NCBI GenBank assembly: GCA_008330645.1
Contig: VLTN01000064.1
Coordinates: 1 to 64,000 of the forward strand
DNA from: Cafeteria roenbergensis
Taxonomy: Eukaryota > Sar > Bigyra > Bicosoecida > Cafeteriaceae
Length of the DNA: 64,000 nt
Direction of reading: 5' to 3'
Below, in pieces: positions 22,901 through 35,200 of this stretch. Below the pieces are notes generated by a model. It was not told where the DNA came from and did not search any database. It saw nothing but the letters and a program-made list of their open reading frames with translations. The position numbers and the translations under genes were made by a program. Numbering within the stretch: position 1 is the stretch's first letter; each line of letters opens with the position of its first letter.

Positions 22901-23551
22901 CAGGGGAACAAGCAACGCCTGAAGCTCGCGTTCGGCAAACCCAAACCGGCGAATGCTGTCTGCCGCGGTTTGCGCCTGGACGATCGCCATGACGTTGGCG
23001 GGTGTGGTGATGCAGAGAGCACGGATCAGGAACTTGGCCACGTATGCATTGACGGCGGCCGAACCTGCCTTGCCGTCAGCGACATCCTTGAGGGCGTCAA
23101 GCAGCTGAGTCACGCGGTCCGATGCAGACTCTACTCGTTTGAGCATGACCAGTGCCAACTCTGCAGCCAGAATCCGCAGCACCTCGCCGTGCTTCGTGCC
23201 GCGGGCCTTGGCACGGCCCCGCTTGGCATTGAAACTGGACACGGCCTTGGCGCACTCCACGGGCAGACTCGTAGAGTAACTTTTCGCCTCGACAAGAGCG
23301 TCCGCCAGCTGCTGGTGAGTCGCTGCAAGCATCGGCTCTTTCGCAAGGTCCACTTCCATGCTGCCCAAGAGCGTTGACTGTGCGGGACCAGGAGCGGAGG
23401 GCGGGAATGGGCGAGACAGAGGGCGAGCGCGGGGGCATGAACAAACGGGGCACGCGCGCCCAACCGAGGAGTCAATGCTCTCGATGACTCGCGGCTTGCC
23501 GAGGGACGACTCGTCGCTGCCGGCGCCGCGCCCGCGCTTCGGGGCGCCCAT
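19994..23551 (-). CDS. Unrecognised mainly helical protein, about 1,185 aa
   Basis: I do not recognise a family. The furthest upstream in-frame ATG is at 23551 (MGAPKRGRGAG). A second candidate at 23359 (MEVDLAKEPML) starts the region that looks ordered, and the stretch between may be leader sequence or contain an intron. Using the 23359 start, residues 1 to about 600 look like an alpha-helical repeat or scaffold, with many Ala/Leu helices such as LLDALKDVADGKAG and FLIRALCITTPANVMAIVQ. A Lys/Ala-rich probable coiled coil lies around 610-660 (EAADKAAKEAAKAAKEAVA), and an acidic Asp/Glu tract around 675-700. A second ordered part runs from about 710 to the end. There is no signal peptide or membrane segment. 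The basic N terminus and acidic tract would suit a nuclear or RNP scaffold, but that is speculation. Confidence 0.6.
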   Translation of the reverse strand: MGAPKRGRGAGSDESSLGKPRVIESIDSSVGRACPVCSCPRARPLSRPFPPSAPGPAQSTLLGSMEVDLAKEPMLAATHQQLADALVEAKSYSTSLPVECAKAVSSFNAKRGRAKARGTKHGEVLRILAAELALVMLKRVESASDRVTQLLDALKDVADGKAGSAAVNAYVAKFLIRALCITTPANVMAIVQAQTAADSIRRFGFAERELQALLVPLAVLASMGSDTAALPSEQVSITRYVVARCINTQAGKRRADPALSGEALGLAKNIATQVFDKLECRTMGADSACNSMHPATGAARDWASGAPDDNTEQRARELRDSAVASAQLLLFSQSSRGSAPPGALAAVPTTSSGQGVALVGRAAAMLGGKSLSQFLLASVVGAPCPPDVDNVMLSVINHFSDEVECAFQHPGALPHLDECGTYCVPSLAGAKEARAEFLAWKKGLSHKEQQAAVDPIAGTWAEDMVNIASSSAPDSTKVPAFKQAQAAAAVLGLVSGNALGCVDMRVSIANSAIVAGELLRAASPTAAGANTAALRKILSKSSAFVVEPSGDFARLVGHTATASKDWKTRLLSPCEPLPPQGFSSPLRAAQVGNLVAILACQLAAALDGEAVAPVVEMSTVNRLLESPLSLGQVKCELQGLFGHGLSEAEAMTKAGWVSVGGGKWRARTDADEAPLLPQEKQEAADKAAKEAAKAAKEAVAKEAAAAVAARKQAAATRGGGTKQASTSTEKREGEAAAAATAEDEEEDDEGVVHEDEDEDEDGGNVGRGAFLALCPDGCMEFARRRLQAHVAETLAAANREFKRKGGEVAEERTLELPELSFAAIAELIVSSAGPTALGLAVLGRGEVTALPDRSVASRLAATMGKAEPAAMQALIAPVTPDGFALTAKGLSRKSAHLPKTKARTQQGVETLEAQIQLKELALLLDEDDGHATTDAASGTATGAAAGPVTDGEGPSLAATGTRTGSLSRAITQVDAGFDASLAGEAGDRGDLDGEVASAGSVWSARPKLRVLRRLATDKKGDAALFLARPPALRLTGVVPMIAAATSLCAASTAMDVDVGQVIVEAAIGAGGSAVPALAERRLVETCMDATAAMLTNPPAAPGSIGLRWTLATGDGAAAYPKVELLSLKRAKQESCAFVNGRLQKVSLSQRATVAMAASAKDEGVKKAPADEARKNCSPAGPCCPS

Positions 23552-23898
23552 GGGCAGGCCAGCGACACACTGCTGCACGTTGCGGGGGCTCCCTTACCTT
23601 GGGCATGACGGCTCGGCTGGCTCGTGGGGAGTGCATCTGCCGCGGCGGCAATAGCCTGGATCGCGCTGGGCAGAGCCGAGGGCACGCTCTGCCGACAAAG
23701 CCGCGCCTTGGGCCGACCTCGTGGCGAGGAGAGGTTGAGAGTGCAGCACTTTTGCGATGTGTTGGTTGTCGCCACAGGCCGCAGAGTGGGCACCTTGCCT
23801 GGACCCGCAAAGCACACGCAAGTCCAACCGCAAGCATTGCAGGCCTGGGAGCCGCCGAGCCGGTCCGAGGCTTGTGACCGCAGCGCCCGAGCCTGGAG
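23552..23898. other. Intergenic: 5' flank of the 1,185-aa gene
   Basis: It lies between the stop of the first histidine kinase gene and the start of the unrecognised helical protein, both on the minus strand. Nothing recognisable was seen. Confidence 0.5.
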
Positions 23899-26800
23899 TC
23901 ATGTGCTGCGCGCCATTCGCAGCACGTGAGGCCGGGGCCGCAGGCCAGTGTGCTCGCGCAAGCAGTTGATGAGCTCCACCGGGTCGATCGGCTTCACCAG
24001 AATCGCAAGCGCCCCGCCCCGAAGCAAACTCCCCTGCTCAACCGCGTCCGTCGACCCCGTGGCGCCCAGCACCGGGATCGCCCGCACCCGCGCCGCCATC
24101 GCCGCCTCGCCCGACGACGCCAGCGAGGCCGCCAGCTCCCGGAGCTCGCGCAGCACGCCCTCGCCGTCCAGCTCCGGCATGCGGCTGTCCAGCAGCACCG
24201 CGTCCGGCCACCGCGCACCCCTCCCCAGCGAGGCCGCAGAAGCTGCTGCCGACTCGGACGCAGCTGCGGGCGAGCCCAGGGTGCCGGCCTCGGGGGCGGC
24301 GCTGCTGCGGACGAGGGCCTGGAGGGCGTCCATTGCGCGGCGGCCGTCCTCCATCTCGGCGACGGCGAAGCCCCAGGCGCGGAGGGCCCTGGCAACGCTG
24401 CGGCGTGCGACGGCCACGTCCTCGACCACCCAGACGCACGGCCCATCCGCAGCGATGCTGCACTCGTCAGCGTGGCTGCTTGTGGCGCCGCTGTCTGCGC
24501 CGGCTGTTCCGCGGCTGGACCTGCTTCCCAAGCCGGCCGCACGCCTGGCGGCACGTCTTGCGCTGCGTTCTGCCCGCGACATCGACCGCTCACTTGCGCG
24601 GCTCGGGCCTGACAAGAGCGCGCCGCGCTGCGATGAAATCGCGCTGCTCCCAGACGCCGCGAGCCTTCCAACATGGCTGGAGGGAAGGCTTGCCGCCGGG
24701 GCTTGAGAGCCCGTGGCGTCGAAGGCCGCTTCAGCCGAGGCTCGCCAAGCAGCGCCCCGGGGAACGGTTCTGGCCGCGGTGGGGCTCGAGCCGAACGCGG
24801 CCGAGCTGGCCGGCTCCCCAGTGGCCTCCTGGCCGCGGGCGGCGGTGCGCGCGGGCGCCGAGGCTTCAGCCGCATGGCCCCACACGCTCGACACAGCGCT
24901 GCGGGCTCCGTCCGGCCCGCCCGAGCCCCGCTCCTCCTGCCCTTGGTCTCGCGGGTCGTGCTCCAGCGTGTCGCGCTGTGACTCAAAGCGCGTTCGTTCC
25001 GCATCGCCGGCCCCGGCCCCGGCCCCGGCCCCAGCCCCCGCTGCCGCTCGCCATCCTGCCCCGTGCATGCCACCGGGGTCCGCTGGCTCGCGCAGCGAGC
25101 GGCTTGACAGGGGGTTGTCGGTGACGTCGCATTGACTGCCATCGGCCGAGCTCCCGGCGCGCGCAGGGCCCGACTCCGATGCGCCAGTTCCACGGAGGCC
25201 ATGCCCGCCCTCGCACCGGTGACTGGAAGCAGCAGCCCGCGGTGCGGGGCGCGCGCGCCCGGGGGGGTCCGCCCCCGAAGTGCTGCTCCCGCTGCTCCCG
25301 GAGTGCGCTGCGGCGGCCGCAACAGCCGCTGCCACGGCCACGGCGGGAGCAGGCGCAGCGCACTCCGTCCCCGCAGACGGCGTCACGGAAGACGTGTTGG
25401 CAACGACACAAGGCGCGGCCGCCTGCGTGGCTGAGAGGGCGTCGCTGGCGCCGCAGCCAGCCCCGGGGCGAGGTCCCGCATCTTCGGTGGGGAGGCGGGC
25501 AGAGCCGCTCTGCATGCTCGCGGCTGCGCCAACGGCTGGCTCTGCCGCAGCGCTCTTGCAGGAGGACGAAGCCACGCGCGCGGGGGGGGCTTGCAGCGGC
25601 ACGGGGCCGGTGAGCGACACCCGCTTGACCGCCCTCGCCGGGGCTCTGCCGCCGCCGCCGCCGCCGCCGCCGCCGCTGGCGGGCCTGCCGGTCGTGGCTT
25701 CGGCCGTGGCACCGTCACCACCTCCGCTCGTCGCGCCAGCGGCTGCGCGCGCCACGGCGTCAAGCTGACCCGCGGCCGACGCCGACCGCTCCCGCACTTG
25801 CCGGGGCCGCTGCGCGCCCTGGACCGATGCCTCGGCAGCTCCGGCACCAGCTCCAACACCTCCGCTGGCACCGCTCGCGGGCGGCCCGTGTGCCCGCGGC
25901 TGCCGTCCGTGCCACGACAGCGCCCTCGCAGCCGAGCTGCTCCGCCCGCCGTGAGCTCTGCCGGCAGTTCGGGCGCGGTGGTGCTTGACTGCGCTGCGCA
26001 CAGCGTGCTGGGAGGCGGTGCTCTCCGAGGGCAGGTCCGTTGAGACTCTCGGACGCGCCCACACCGGGATGCGCGCCGTGAAGAGCGTGCCCACGCCCAG
26101 CTTGCTCGCCAGGCTCACGTCCCCGCCCATCTGGTCCACCACGATGGCCCGCACCGTGGACAGCCCCAGCCCGCCCGCTGCCATGGACAGCATGCCGTTG
26201 CCCATGCGCAGCTGCTGGAAGGGCCGGAACAGCGTGTCCGCGCTCAGGCGCTCCTCCGCGATGCCGTGACCGTTGTCCAGCACCTCGATGACCAGCACCT
26301 TGCGCTCGTAGTCACCACAGTCCACTTGCGCAACGGCCGCCGCGATGCCGCTCGTCGACATGGACACCGTGCGGTGCCGCGACGGCCCTCGCCCGTGCAC
26401 CCGCGCCCCTTGCGCGAGGCCGACTTGGTGCCCGGCGGCGTTGGGCGCGATCTTCGCCCGACCGCGCGACGCCCCGCACAAGCCGCAAGGCTGCTCCCCG
26501 CTGCGTCCGAGTTCGCCCCCGCCCCCGGCAGAGCCGCTCCCTGCTGAGGGCTGCGTGGCCCACGCCCGGCGCTCGGAGCGCAAGCACGAGCAGCCCCCCC
26601 CCGCCGGGGCGCGGCACAGGATCCTTGACCTCAGCAGCTCGGGCGGCGACCTGGCGGGCTGGCTGTTGGGGAGGAGCGACGCAGCGCCCAGCACGAGCGA
26701 CACAGTCACTCGGCCGTTGCCCCCAAACGGGGCCACCTTGATGGCGTTGCTGAGGGCGTTGCCGACGACCGACATGATTCGGTCGACGTCCGCAAACACC

Positions 26801-29800
26801 TCAAAGTCCGCAACCGGATCTGCCAGCGTCGGGTCGTGGTCGAGAGCCACGGCATTGGCAGTGTGGACGAGGTGGTTGGGCGCCCAGCTGGGGTGCCCGA
26901 CTGACCCGCCTCCGCTCGAGTGGGCCATGCGCTGCAGCATTGACTCCTGCTCGGTGAAGCTGCTCTGATGGGCTCGCGACCTCTTCGCTGACAGTTTTCT
27001 GTGGAAAGATTTGCCGAGGGTGCCGCTGGGGTGAATCCGGCCGCTGCGGGCCTTGGAGCGAGGCGGCATTGACCGCCCCGTCACCCTGCTCCCGCTCCCG
27101 CTGGCACTGAAGCTGGCTCCCTCGCGAGCGGATCCCGATGCGCCGCCGTCACCGCCCATGCCCCGCTGGCCGCTCGCGCCAGCGGCCTCGTGAGGGCCGC
27201 CTGGAGCCCAGCTCGCCGCCGCCCCCGACCCGCCAACGATGCCCGCTGCCCCGTCGAGCGACGACTTGCCACCGCTGCTGAGGTTGGCCGTCTCAGCCGA
27301 GGCCAGTCCGTCGGCGGACCCGGCCCCGCCTCTTCCCGTGCCGGACACAACGCTGCTTGCCAAGGGCGTGGCAGCTGCCTTGGCCGCTTCAAGCGCTGAC
27401 AGAGGGGCCTTGGGCGCGGGGCGATCGGTGCCCGATGCCGCCGCCGGCTCCTGCCGGGCCGCCCTGGCACCGCGCTCGGTGCTCCGGTGCCTGCCAGCCT
27501 CCCGCCCCGCCCGGCGGCTCGACGGCGCCGCGCCGCGTTCGTGCGGAGCCGCTCTCGAGCTGGGGCCCGCAGCATCGGTCGCGCGGCCGGAGAGGGGGAG
27601 CGGCGCGACTGCGTGGCGCCTCACGTGGATGTCGGGCTCGCCCTCCGCTGACGCCGACGCCGACGCCACGCCGCCCGAGAGGCTCGAAGTGGGAGCCACC
27701 GACCCGGCGCGACCCCTCCAGGTGAACCTGCCGGCGCTCGCGGACCGCGCCTGGAACAGCCGGCCGAAGCACCCCACCGTGGGGCTGCGCCGAGCCTCGC
27801 TCTCCTCGGTGGTGAGGCGCAGCCCTCGCGGCAGCTCTGCCCACGGCCGGACGAACATCGGGTGCTCGTTGCTGATGAGGTTGCCTCGGCCGGTTTCGTC
27901 AATGAAGCCGGTCACGAACGGGTCAATGTCCGGCACGGAGTCAGCAGAGAGCCACGAGTCTTGCTCGGCGCGGCTCAGTGGGCTACTGGCCAGACTCTGG
28001 TCCGCGTGACCGAGCCCAGGCCGCGGCGCGGCTCCGTTGAAGTCCGACGCTGTGCGGTTCGCGCGGTAGAGCGCAGGGCTTGTCACCGCCCGATCGTCGT
28101 GGAACGTCCCGAAACCAGCCTCAGTGACGTCCCGGGGCGATGGCGGCACGATCACGGTCGGGTTCAGGCTGGTTCCGAGGCGGGGGGTTGTGCTGAGAGC
28201 CCGGGCGATGTCCCCGGCATGGCGGCTGGCCCACCCCGCCGCCGCCGCTGCGGCCGCCGCCGCCGCCGCAGCTGCTGCTGCCGGCGGCGTCAGCGAGTGC
28301 CGCTCAGCGCTCTCGAGGGCTGGGGGCAGCAGCTGGTCGGGCGGCCGGACACAGTCCTGGCCCGGAGACGCGCTGACCGACCCCCGCGCGCGCCCTCCCC
28401 CGTGGCCGGCTGGCGGCTCAAGCCCGACGATGACCGTTGGCCCGTGCGCTGGGGATCTGCTGGTGAGGTCGGGCTTGCCGGCGTACGACCGCATACCCGG
28501 TCCGCCCGAGGCGACGGCAGCAGGGCCCCGCACGCGCCCGCCCCGCCCCTCTGTGACACCGGCCGAAGACGCGACAGAGCTCGCATCCGCCGAGTCAGAC
28601 GCCGCGGCACCGACACCCACTGGCTCCGCCCCGTCTCCAGGCGTCTCAGAAGCGGCGTTCGCGCCGCCCATGCTTGCCACAACGGCAGAGCCCGACACCT
28701 CCGTCGAGCTGGTTGTGCCTCGGTGGTTCCCTCGCGCAGACAGGGACAGCCGGTGTGACGTGGGGCCCTCCACCCCCGAACGCGGCCCAGCAGCGGGCTG
28801 TCGCCCAGCCACGACGGACGTTGAAACGGTGACTTGTGCGCCTGCGCGCGCCAGCCTTGGCCGCCCCAGGGCGACGCCGGAGTCGCTTCCGCCGGCGACG
28901 GCCGAAGCATCACCCGCCGGCTCGCCAATCGGGGTGCCGGTGGCTCTGCGGCCGCGATGCCGCAGCCTTCCGCGGCTGCGCGCGTGGGGGGAGCTCTCCG
29001 ACAGCGGCGACGACCCCGGGCTGCAGATCCGGTCAAAGCCGGTTTCGTGCGGGCTCTGGAGCAGGGCAGCGTTGGAGTCTTGCGTCACGGTGGCGCGGTG
29101 CGCGGTGGAGTCGCTTGCTGCGCTGGACACGTGACTTGCCCCGCTCGACCCGTGCTGGACGGACGCGTCATGCCCAGCGACAGGCGACTGCCGCCCCCAG
29201 GCCGCAGCCGCAGCCGCAGCCGAAGAGGCCCTCCGGGGCGACCTCGAGCGCGAATGGGACGACGAGTCGCGATGCGACGAACGGCTCGCCGCACGCGACC
29301 CTGCGTCCTGGAACGCCCGCATGCCCAGCAGGACAGCCCGCACGCGCCGCAGCTGGGCCTCGTGCCGTAGAAGCGGCATCTTTGGCCGAGCAGCCGGCGC
29401 GGCAGGCAGAGCCAGCGCCAAGGCGCCGTGGCCGACCGAGCCAGCGTTGACGCTGGCCTCGGCATGTGACGCTGGCAGGGTGGCCGTCACCCCGCGAAAC
29501 CGCAGCTTCACGCGCTCCGCCCGGCACACCCCCGCGAACGACGACCGCAGCCGGCGCAGCTCCGACCCGGCCACGCGGCTCCAGCCCCACTCCACGCTGC
29601 GCGCCGCCCGCAGCGACGTGACCCGCTCGAACGTGAGCATGTCGTCCAGCTGCCGCTTCGCCGCCTCCACCGACGCGTGCAGGTCGCCCACCAGCTGCGG
29701 CGCCTCGGAGGGGTCGCCGTCGCCACGGATGATGCCGTCGAGGAGGGCGAGGGACAGGGCGGCGCCGTTGAGGGGCGAGCGCGCCTCGTGGGAGACGTAC

Positions 29801-31729
29801 CGGAGCGCCGAGTGCATGTGGTCGGCCGCCTTGCGGGCGTCTGCAGTGCGCTGCTGCGATATATGCGCCTGCGAGAAGAGGATCGCGGAGATGCCCGTGG
29901 CTATGATCATAGCCCCGCTCATCCACGCGTAGGTCACATGCAGCTGACCGGTGCGCACAAACGTGCGTATGCACTCGTCCGACTCGCAGCCCGTCGGCCA
30001 GTGCACCTCGCCCTGGAACTCGGAGAAATCGAACAGCGCAGGGGGGCAGGGCTCTGTCACGATGAAGGCCTCGTTAACGAGCACCATGATGATAGGCATG
30101 ATCATTGCGATGCACGCGGTCACCACCTCTGCCAGGAAGAGCGCTGTCTCGGGCGTGCCGTTCCAGCACACGCCGCTGCTGGCGCCGACGAGGCGAGACA
30201 GCCCGACCCGCGACCCAGGCGTCAGGCCACCTTGCGAGCCGGCGGACGGTGAGCTCTCCCTGTCAGTGGTCACCGACGCACGGCTGCCCAGGCCAGAGTC
30301 CACCTCGACTGACCCGCCTGGGGCGCCCTGCGACGCGCCGCGCGTTCCTCGTGGCTCCAGGGACGCCTGGGCCGTGCCAACAGAGCGGGAGGCTTGGTCG
30401 CCGCGTTGATGCGCGGACCGCGCAGTGGCGCTGCCAGAGGTCTGGACGACCGATGAGCCGCTGCCCGCGCCTCTGGACACCGCGTCGCCAGCGACCCAGG
30501 CCGACGGACGCGAGAGACCAGCCCTGCGCCTCGACCTCGAGCACGCCCGCCAGATGTCGCAGAACATCGCGGGGAAGATACACCAGCTGACCAGCAGCCC
30601 AACCCACAGCAGCACGAACGATGGGATGGTGGCGACGGGTGCGAGTCGCAGCTCCGCGGCGAACACGACTTGCGCAATGTAAATGGTCGCAAGCGCGAGC
30701 TGGGCCCACCGCAGAACCGTGACGGCAGTCATGGGCGGGAGCTGCACGCCCGTGCGCGCCCGAACCACGCGGCGGCAGTGGTCCGAGGCAGGGGTTGACC
30801 TTGGCACGAGCAGCTTGGGCGCCATGGCTTCTGCCGACGCGAGCGCCACGATGCAGGACATCACAAACACGGACATTCGCTCCGCTCCCATGACGTTGCA
30901 CTGGCGGGGAATGCTGAAGATGAACTGCGAGCTCGGGGCGCGTGTTGCGGATCAGGCGGGGAGGCGGCGTGGTGGGCGCGATGGGGGCGGTGGGGGGCGG
31001 GGAGCCTTCCGGCCGAAAGCCCAACCTGCCGAGAGCGCCTCGTCCTGCCGCACTGCCCGTGCGCCGGCTGGCTGAGCTCGGGCTGCTGTGAGCGATGCGT
31101 TTGCGAACTGGCCTTCGACTCACGACCGGCGATATGACGAGGTCTCTTCTGGAGACCAAGTGCAGCAAAGCCGCAGGAAGGACGGAGCAGGCGGAGCCAA
31201 GCACGACCCAGCGCGTCCTGCGGGTTGGGCGGAGCGCTTGAGAGGGCACACGTTGGCGATGCCGCGGGATGCCGCACGAGCAGAGCAAAACGGCAAGAAC
31301 GGCGCGCCCAGAAACTCACGCGCGCTGCGCCGACGAACGGCCGATCAGCCAGGAGGAGGACCATGCCTGGGTCACGACGACGAGGATCGTGACCGCCGCG
31401 CCAACCACTGCGGGCCAGATGTCCAAGCGGCTCTGGTAAAGCGAGGCAGCCACCATCGACCGCGTCGGCGTCCAGTTGCCGGGCAGCGTGTCGACGTGCT
31501 GCATGGCGAAGGCCAAGGGCGCGGCCTCCGTCACCACATACCGCGTCCTCGGCGAAGCGTGCGCAACCACCGGGGCCAGGAACGTGACGGCTAGCACGGC
31601 TCCCAGCAGCAAGGGGGACGCGTTGCGCCACAAGACGTGGCCGCACCCTGCGCTCGGGGCGTGGACCGGGTCGCCCTTGGGCTTTTGCGCCACGAGCACC
31701 GACGGCCATATCGGCACATTCGCTGCCAT
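23899..31729 (-). CDS. Hybrid sensor histidine kinase 1 (three exons, about 2,509 aa)
   Basis: Exons: 31320-31729, 31124-31217 and 23899-30924; introns 102 and 199 nt with GTGAGT donors and CAG acceptors. Exon 1 encodes two membrane segments around a loop with RYVVTEAAP and an NWT sequon. Exon 2 adds a segment beginning TRWVVLG. Exon 3 starts FIFSIPRQC and adds five more; a WPTGCESDEC loop precedes the last. The Arg-rich linker after segment six and the glycosylatable loop fit eight segments with a cytosolic kinase. H-box YVSHEARSPLNG (His ~547), N-box NALSNAIK (~1557), G1 DNGHGI (~1718), then LFRPFQQ and GGLGLST. The C-terminal receiver has the acidic pair in VVEDV, phosphoacceptor Asp in LLDSRMPELDG (~2414) and Lys in VKPID. 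Family role: ligand-driven autophosphorylation, then His-to-Asp transfer. About 1,000 low-complexity residues separate H-box and N-box. The tail after VKPIDPVEL differs from the other three copies. The ligand is unknown. Confidence 0.88.
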
Positions 31730-32224
31730 AGACGGGCAGGGGCGGGAGGCTGGTGGCAGCGCCGCAGGACCGGACGGCGGGTCCGCAGCGAGGCCGGTGT
31801 CGAGAACGCGTGCTTGTCTCCTGTTCAAGCTCTGCCGGAAGCATCGCAAGCGACACCGCTTCGCTCGCGGAGGCTTGGCGGGCGCTTGTGCTCCCGGAAG
31901 AGCACTGGCCTCGCCGGGGGATACTGCCGCTTGAGGAGCGCACTGCCGAGCTCAGCTGCCAGGCTTGGTCAGGTCGCGGTGTGAGCTGAAGTCGAGCTTG
32001 TGATCGGCGCGAGCGCAAACAAACAAAAAACTGCCGACAAAGCGCTCATTCTCGCTCGAATTGTTGCAGACCAGCAGTGCATGACACACAATCTCAGAAA
32101 TGACCGACCCGCCAGGCCGTGTCCCCACACCCCATGGCCCACGTCAGCTCCCCACAAAGCAAGCGAGGCGGTGTGCTCTGTCTCGCGGCGCGGCGGATGC
32201 CCGCAGAACATCGAACGGATCTTG
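31730..32224. other. Intergenic between histidine kinases 1 and 2
   Basis: It holds the 5' flank of kinase 1 and the 3' flank of kinase 2. A relatively AT-rich patch at about 32010-32100 is unusual for this window and may be promoter or 3'-processing sequence. Frames just upstream of 31729 stay open but fall outside the part conserved among the paralogues. Confidence 0.45.
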
Positions 32225-35200
32225 TCAGGGCCATCCGCCACCTCCTCGACGATGCGCGACGGCACGCGCGCCAGGCGGAAGCACGATGCGCGCCTCGCGC
32301 TCCAGCGCCAGCGCCAGCTCCACCGGGTCGATCGGCTTCACCAGAATCGCAAGCGCCCCGCCCCGAAGCAAACTCCCCTGCTCAACCGCGTCCGTCGACC
32401 CCGTGGCGCCCAGCACCGGGATCGCCCGCACCCGCGCCGCCATCGCCGCCTCGCCCGACGACGCCAGCGAGGCCGCCAGCTCCCGGAGCTCGCGCAGCAC
32501 GCCCTCGCCGTCCAGCTCCGGCATGCGGCTGTCCAGCAGCACCGCGTCCGGCCACCGCGCACCCCTCCCCAGCGAGGCCGCAGAAGCTGCTGCCGACTCG
32601 GACGCAGCTGCGGGCGAGCCGACGGTGCCGGCCTCGGGGGCGGCGCTGCTGCGGACGAGGGCCTGGAGGGCGTCCATTGCGCGGCGGCCGTCCTCCATCT
32701 CGGCGACGGCGAAGCCCCAGGCGCGGAGGGCCCTGGCGACGCTGCGGCGTGCGACGGCCACGTCCTCGACCACCCACACGCACGGGAAAGACGCGCAGGT
32801 CTTGGGCATGATTGCCTTGCCTGCCTGCGCTGCGTGCCCTCTCTGCCGAGCTGCCGCCTTTGCAGCGCGTCGCGCCGCACGCTGCTCTCTGGAGAGCCGC
32901 GCGGAGCCGCCAGAGCGCGTGATTGCATTCTCTGCCGTCTCTTCGTGGTGCAGAGCTGGTGAAGATGCCGTGGACGGGCGGTGCGGCGGTGAGGCAAGCT
33001 CGTGAAGTGGCGAGGTGACGTCCTCCAGCACCGTCTGTTGCGAGCTCTGACTGACGCCCCTTTGGCGATTGCAGCCCGCTTGGCAGGCCACGGGGGCAAG
33101 TGCAGCAGGTGCACCTACTAAGCCGCCTGCCGCCCGCCCGCTACTAGCCGTTGCAGCGTTGGCACTGCTGCCATTCGTGCTCTCAGTGGAGCTTGGCGAG
33201 ACGGGCTCCACCAGCAAACTGCTGCTGTCGCTTCTGCCATACAGCCAGGTGCCGGACCTCTGCGCGCGCGGCTGCCCGTCGTCCGCGGGTGCTGCATCTG
33301 AGCCGGTCCTCGCGGCCCAGGAAGCTGCCTGCCCGGCGACGTCACCTGCGCTGGAGGCAGACGGACTGGTGCGCTCGCCGCCACGGCTGCTGCCTGCGTC
33401 GCAGGCTGCTTGCCCAGCAGAGTCTCCGTATGCCTGGAGGTGCTCGCCCCACTGAGCCGCAACGAACTCGGCAGGCTCTCTGGCAATGCCCCAAGCCAAA
33501 TCGGCGTCAGACTCTGCGCCAGATGGCTGCTCTGACCACCCGCTCCGGTCGAAATTGTTGTCTGAGTGGACTCGGCGGGCCCACACCGGGACGCGCGCCG
33601 TGAAGAGCGTGCCCTCGCCCTCCTTGCTCGCCAGGCTCACGTCCCCGCCCATCTGGTCCACCACGATGGCCCGCACCGTGGACAGCCCCAGCCCTCCCGA
33701 CGCAGTCGACAGCATGCCGTCGCCCATGCGCAGCTGCTGGAAGGGCTGAAACAGCCCATCGGTCTCCAACCTGACCGGAGCGATGCCCTTACCGTTGTCC
33801 AGCACCTCGATGACCAGCACCCGCCTGACCACCTCAGACTGGCGCTGCACAGAACGGATGGAGTGCGCTCGCTCCGCACCAGATACTCCAGATGGGAATG
33901 CGGCCACGGATCGGCTCGACCCGAGGGTGTGGGCCGCGACGCTTCCGGTCCGTGTAGCAGCACTGTTGGGGGCCACTTGGACAGACGCCCCTGAGGACCA
34001 GCAGCCCCCCGCCGACAGCGAAGCGCAGCCCTGAGCCGCTCGGCGCGGGGCTCGAACTGGCTTGCCCTTGAGCAGGTTGGCTTGCGCAACCAGGAGGGAC
34101 ACCGTCACGCGTCCCTCGCCGTCAGCGGGAGCGATTTTGATGGCGTTGCTCATGGCGTTTCCAATGACAGACATGATGCGGTCGATGTCAGCGAACACCT
34201 CGTATGCGCTCACAGGCTCGCCAAAGACCTTAAACTCAGCCCGGGGCAGCGAGGGGTGAACCCGCCTGGCGGCCTGCCGTGCCAAGGCGGGGTGCCTTGG
34301 CACAGTTCGCGACTTTGGGCCGGGCCGAGAGACGCCACGACTTCTTGGGCTGAAGGGGCTTCCGTCAGTTGGCTCAGGCGTCCCCTGGTCGGCTCCTCGG
34401 CGAGGCGATCGTGCCTCTCTGAACGGCTCAAGCGCGCGCCCTGCGCTGAGGGATGACCGAATCTCCCGTCCTGCCTTGCGCTTCGACTGGACCGCGAGCA
34501 ATGGTGGCGTGCCTTTGCTGATCGCCTGCGCGGAGGACCCCGGGTCCCCGCCGGGCGGCCTAGTCCAGGCAGCCGACGCCGGGCTGCTTGAGCTGAGAGT
34601 CACACTCTGAACCGCTGTCACGGTGTTGTGTGGACTCGAAGCCGAAGGTCCCTGGACGACGTCTCCAACAGCATCGACTGCCGTGAACTCGACAGAAGTG
34701 CAGCCCGGCATGAAGGCAGCGAAGCGGAGAAACGCCACCTGGCTCAGCGGTCGAGGGGCTCGGTCGGACGATGAATGCAGACTCGAAACCGAGCCGGCTG
34801 GTCCCGAGAGACCGCGAAACCGCAGCTTCACGTGCTCTGCCCGGCACACCCCCGCGAACGATGACCGCAGGCGGCGCAGCTCCGATCCTGCAAGACGAAC
34901 CCAGCTCCATGGCACGCCCTTGGCTGCTCGCAGCGACGTGACCCGCTCGAACGTGAGCATGTCGTCCAGCTGCCGCTTCGCCGCCTCCACCGACGCGTGC
35001 AGGTCGCCCACCAGCTGCGGAGAGTCAGACCGGTTGCCGAAGCCTCGGATGATGTCGTCCAACAGCGACAGCGACAGCGCGGCGCCGTTGAGGGGCGAGC
35101 GCGTCTCGTGGGACACGTACCGCAGCGCGCACTGCATCTGCGCGGCCGCTTTGGCGGAATCCTTCGCCCTCTTGAACGCGGTGGTGGCCTGGGCAAACAC

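Noticed and set aside
31316-31849. Stand-alone small two-membrane-segment protein (and its counterparts at 36685-37092, 42327-42725 and 50994-51416)
   Set aside because: Each stop codon lies inside a splice donor and each frame joins in phase to a conserved 94-nt exon, so I treat them as first exons of the kinases.
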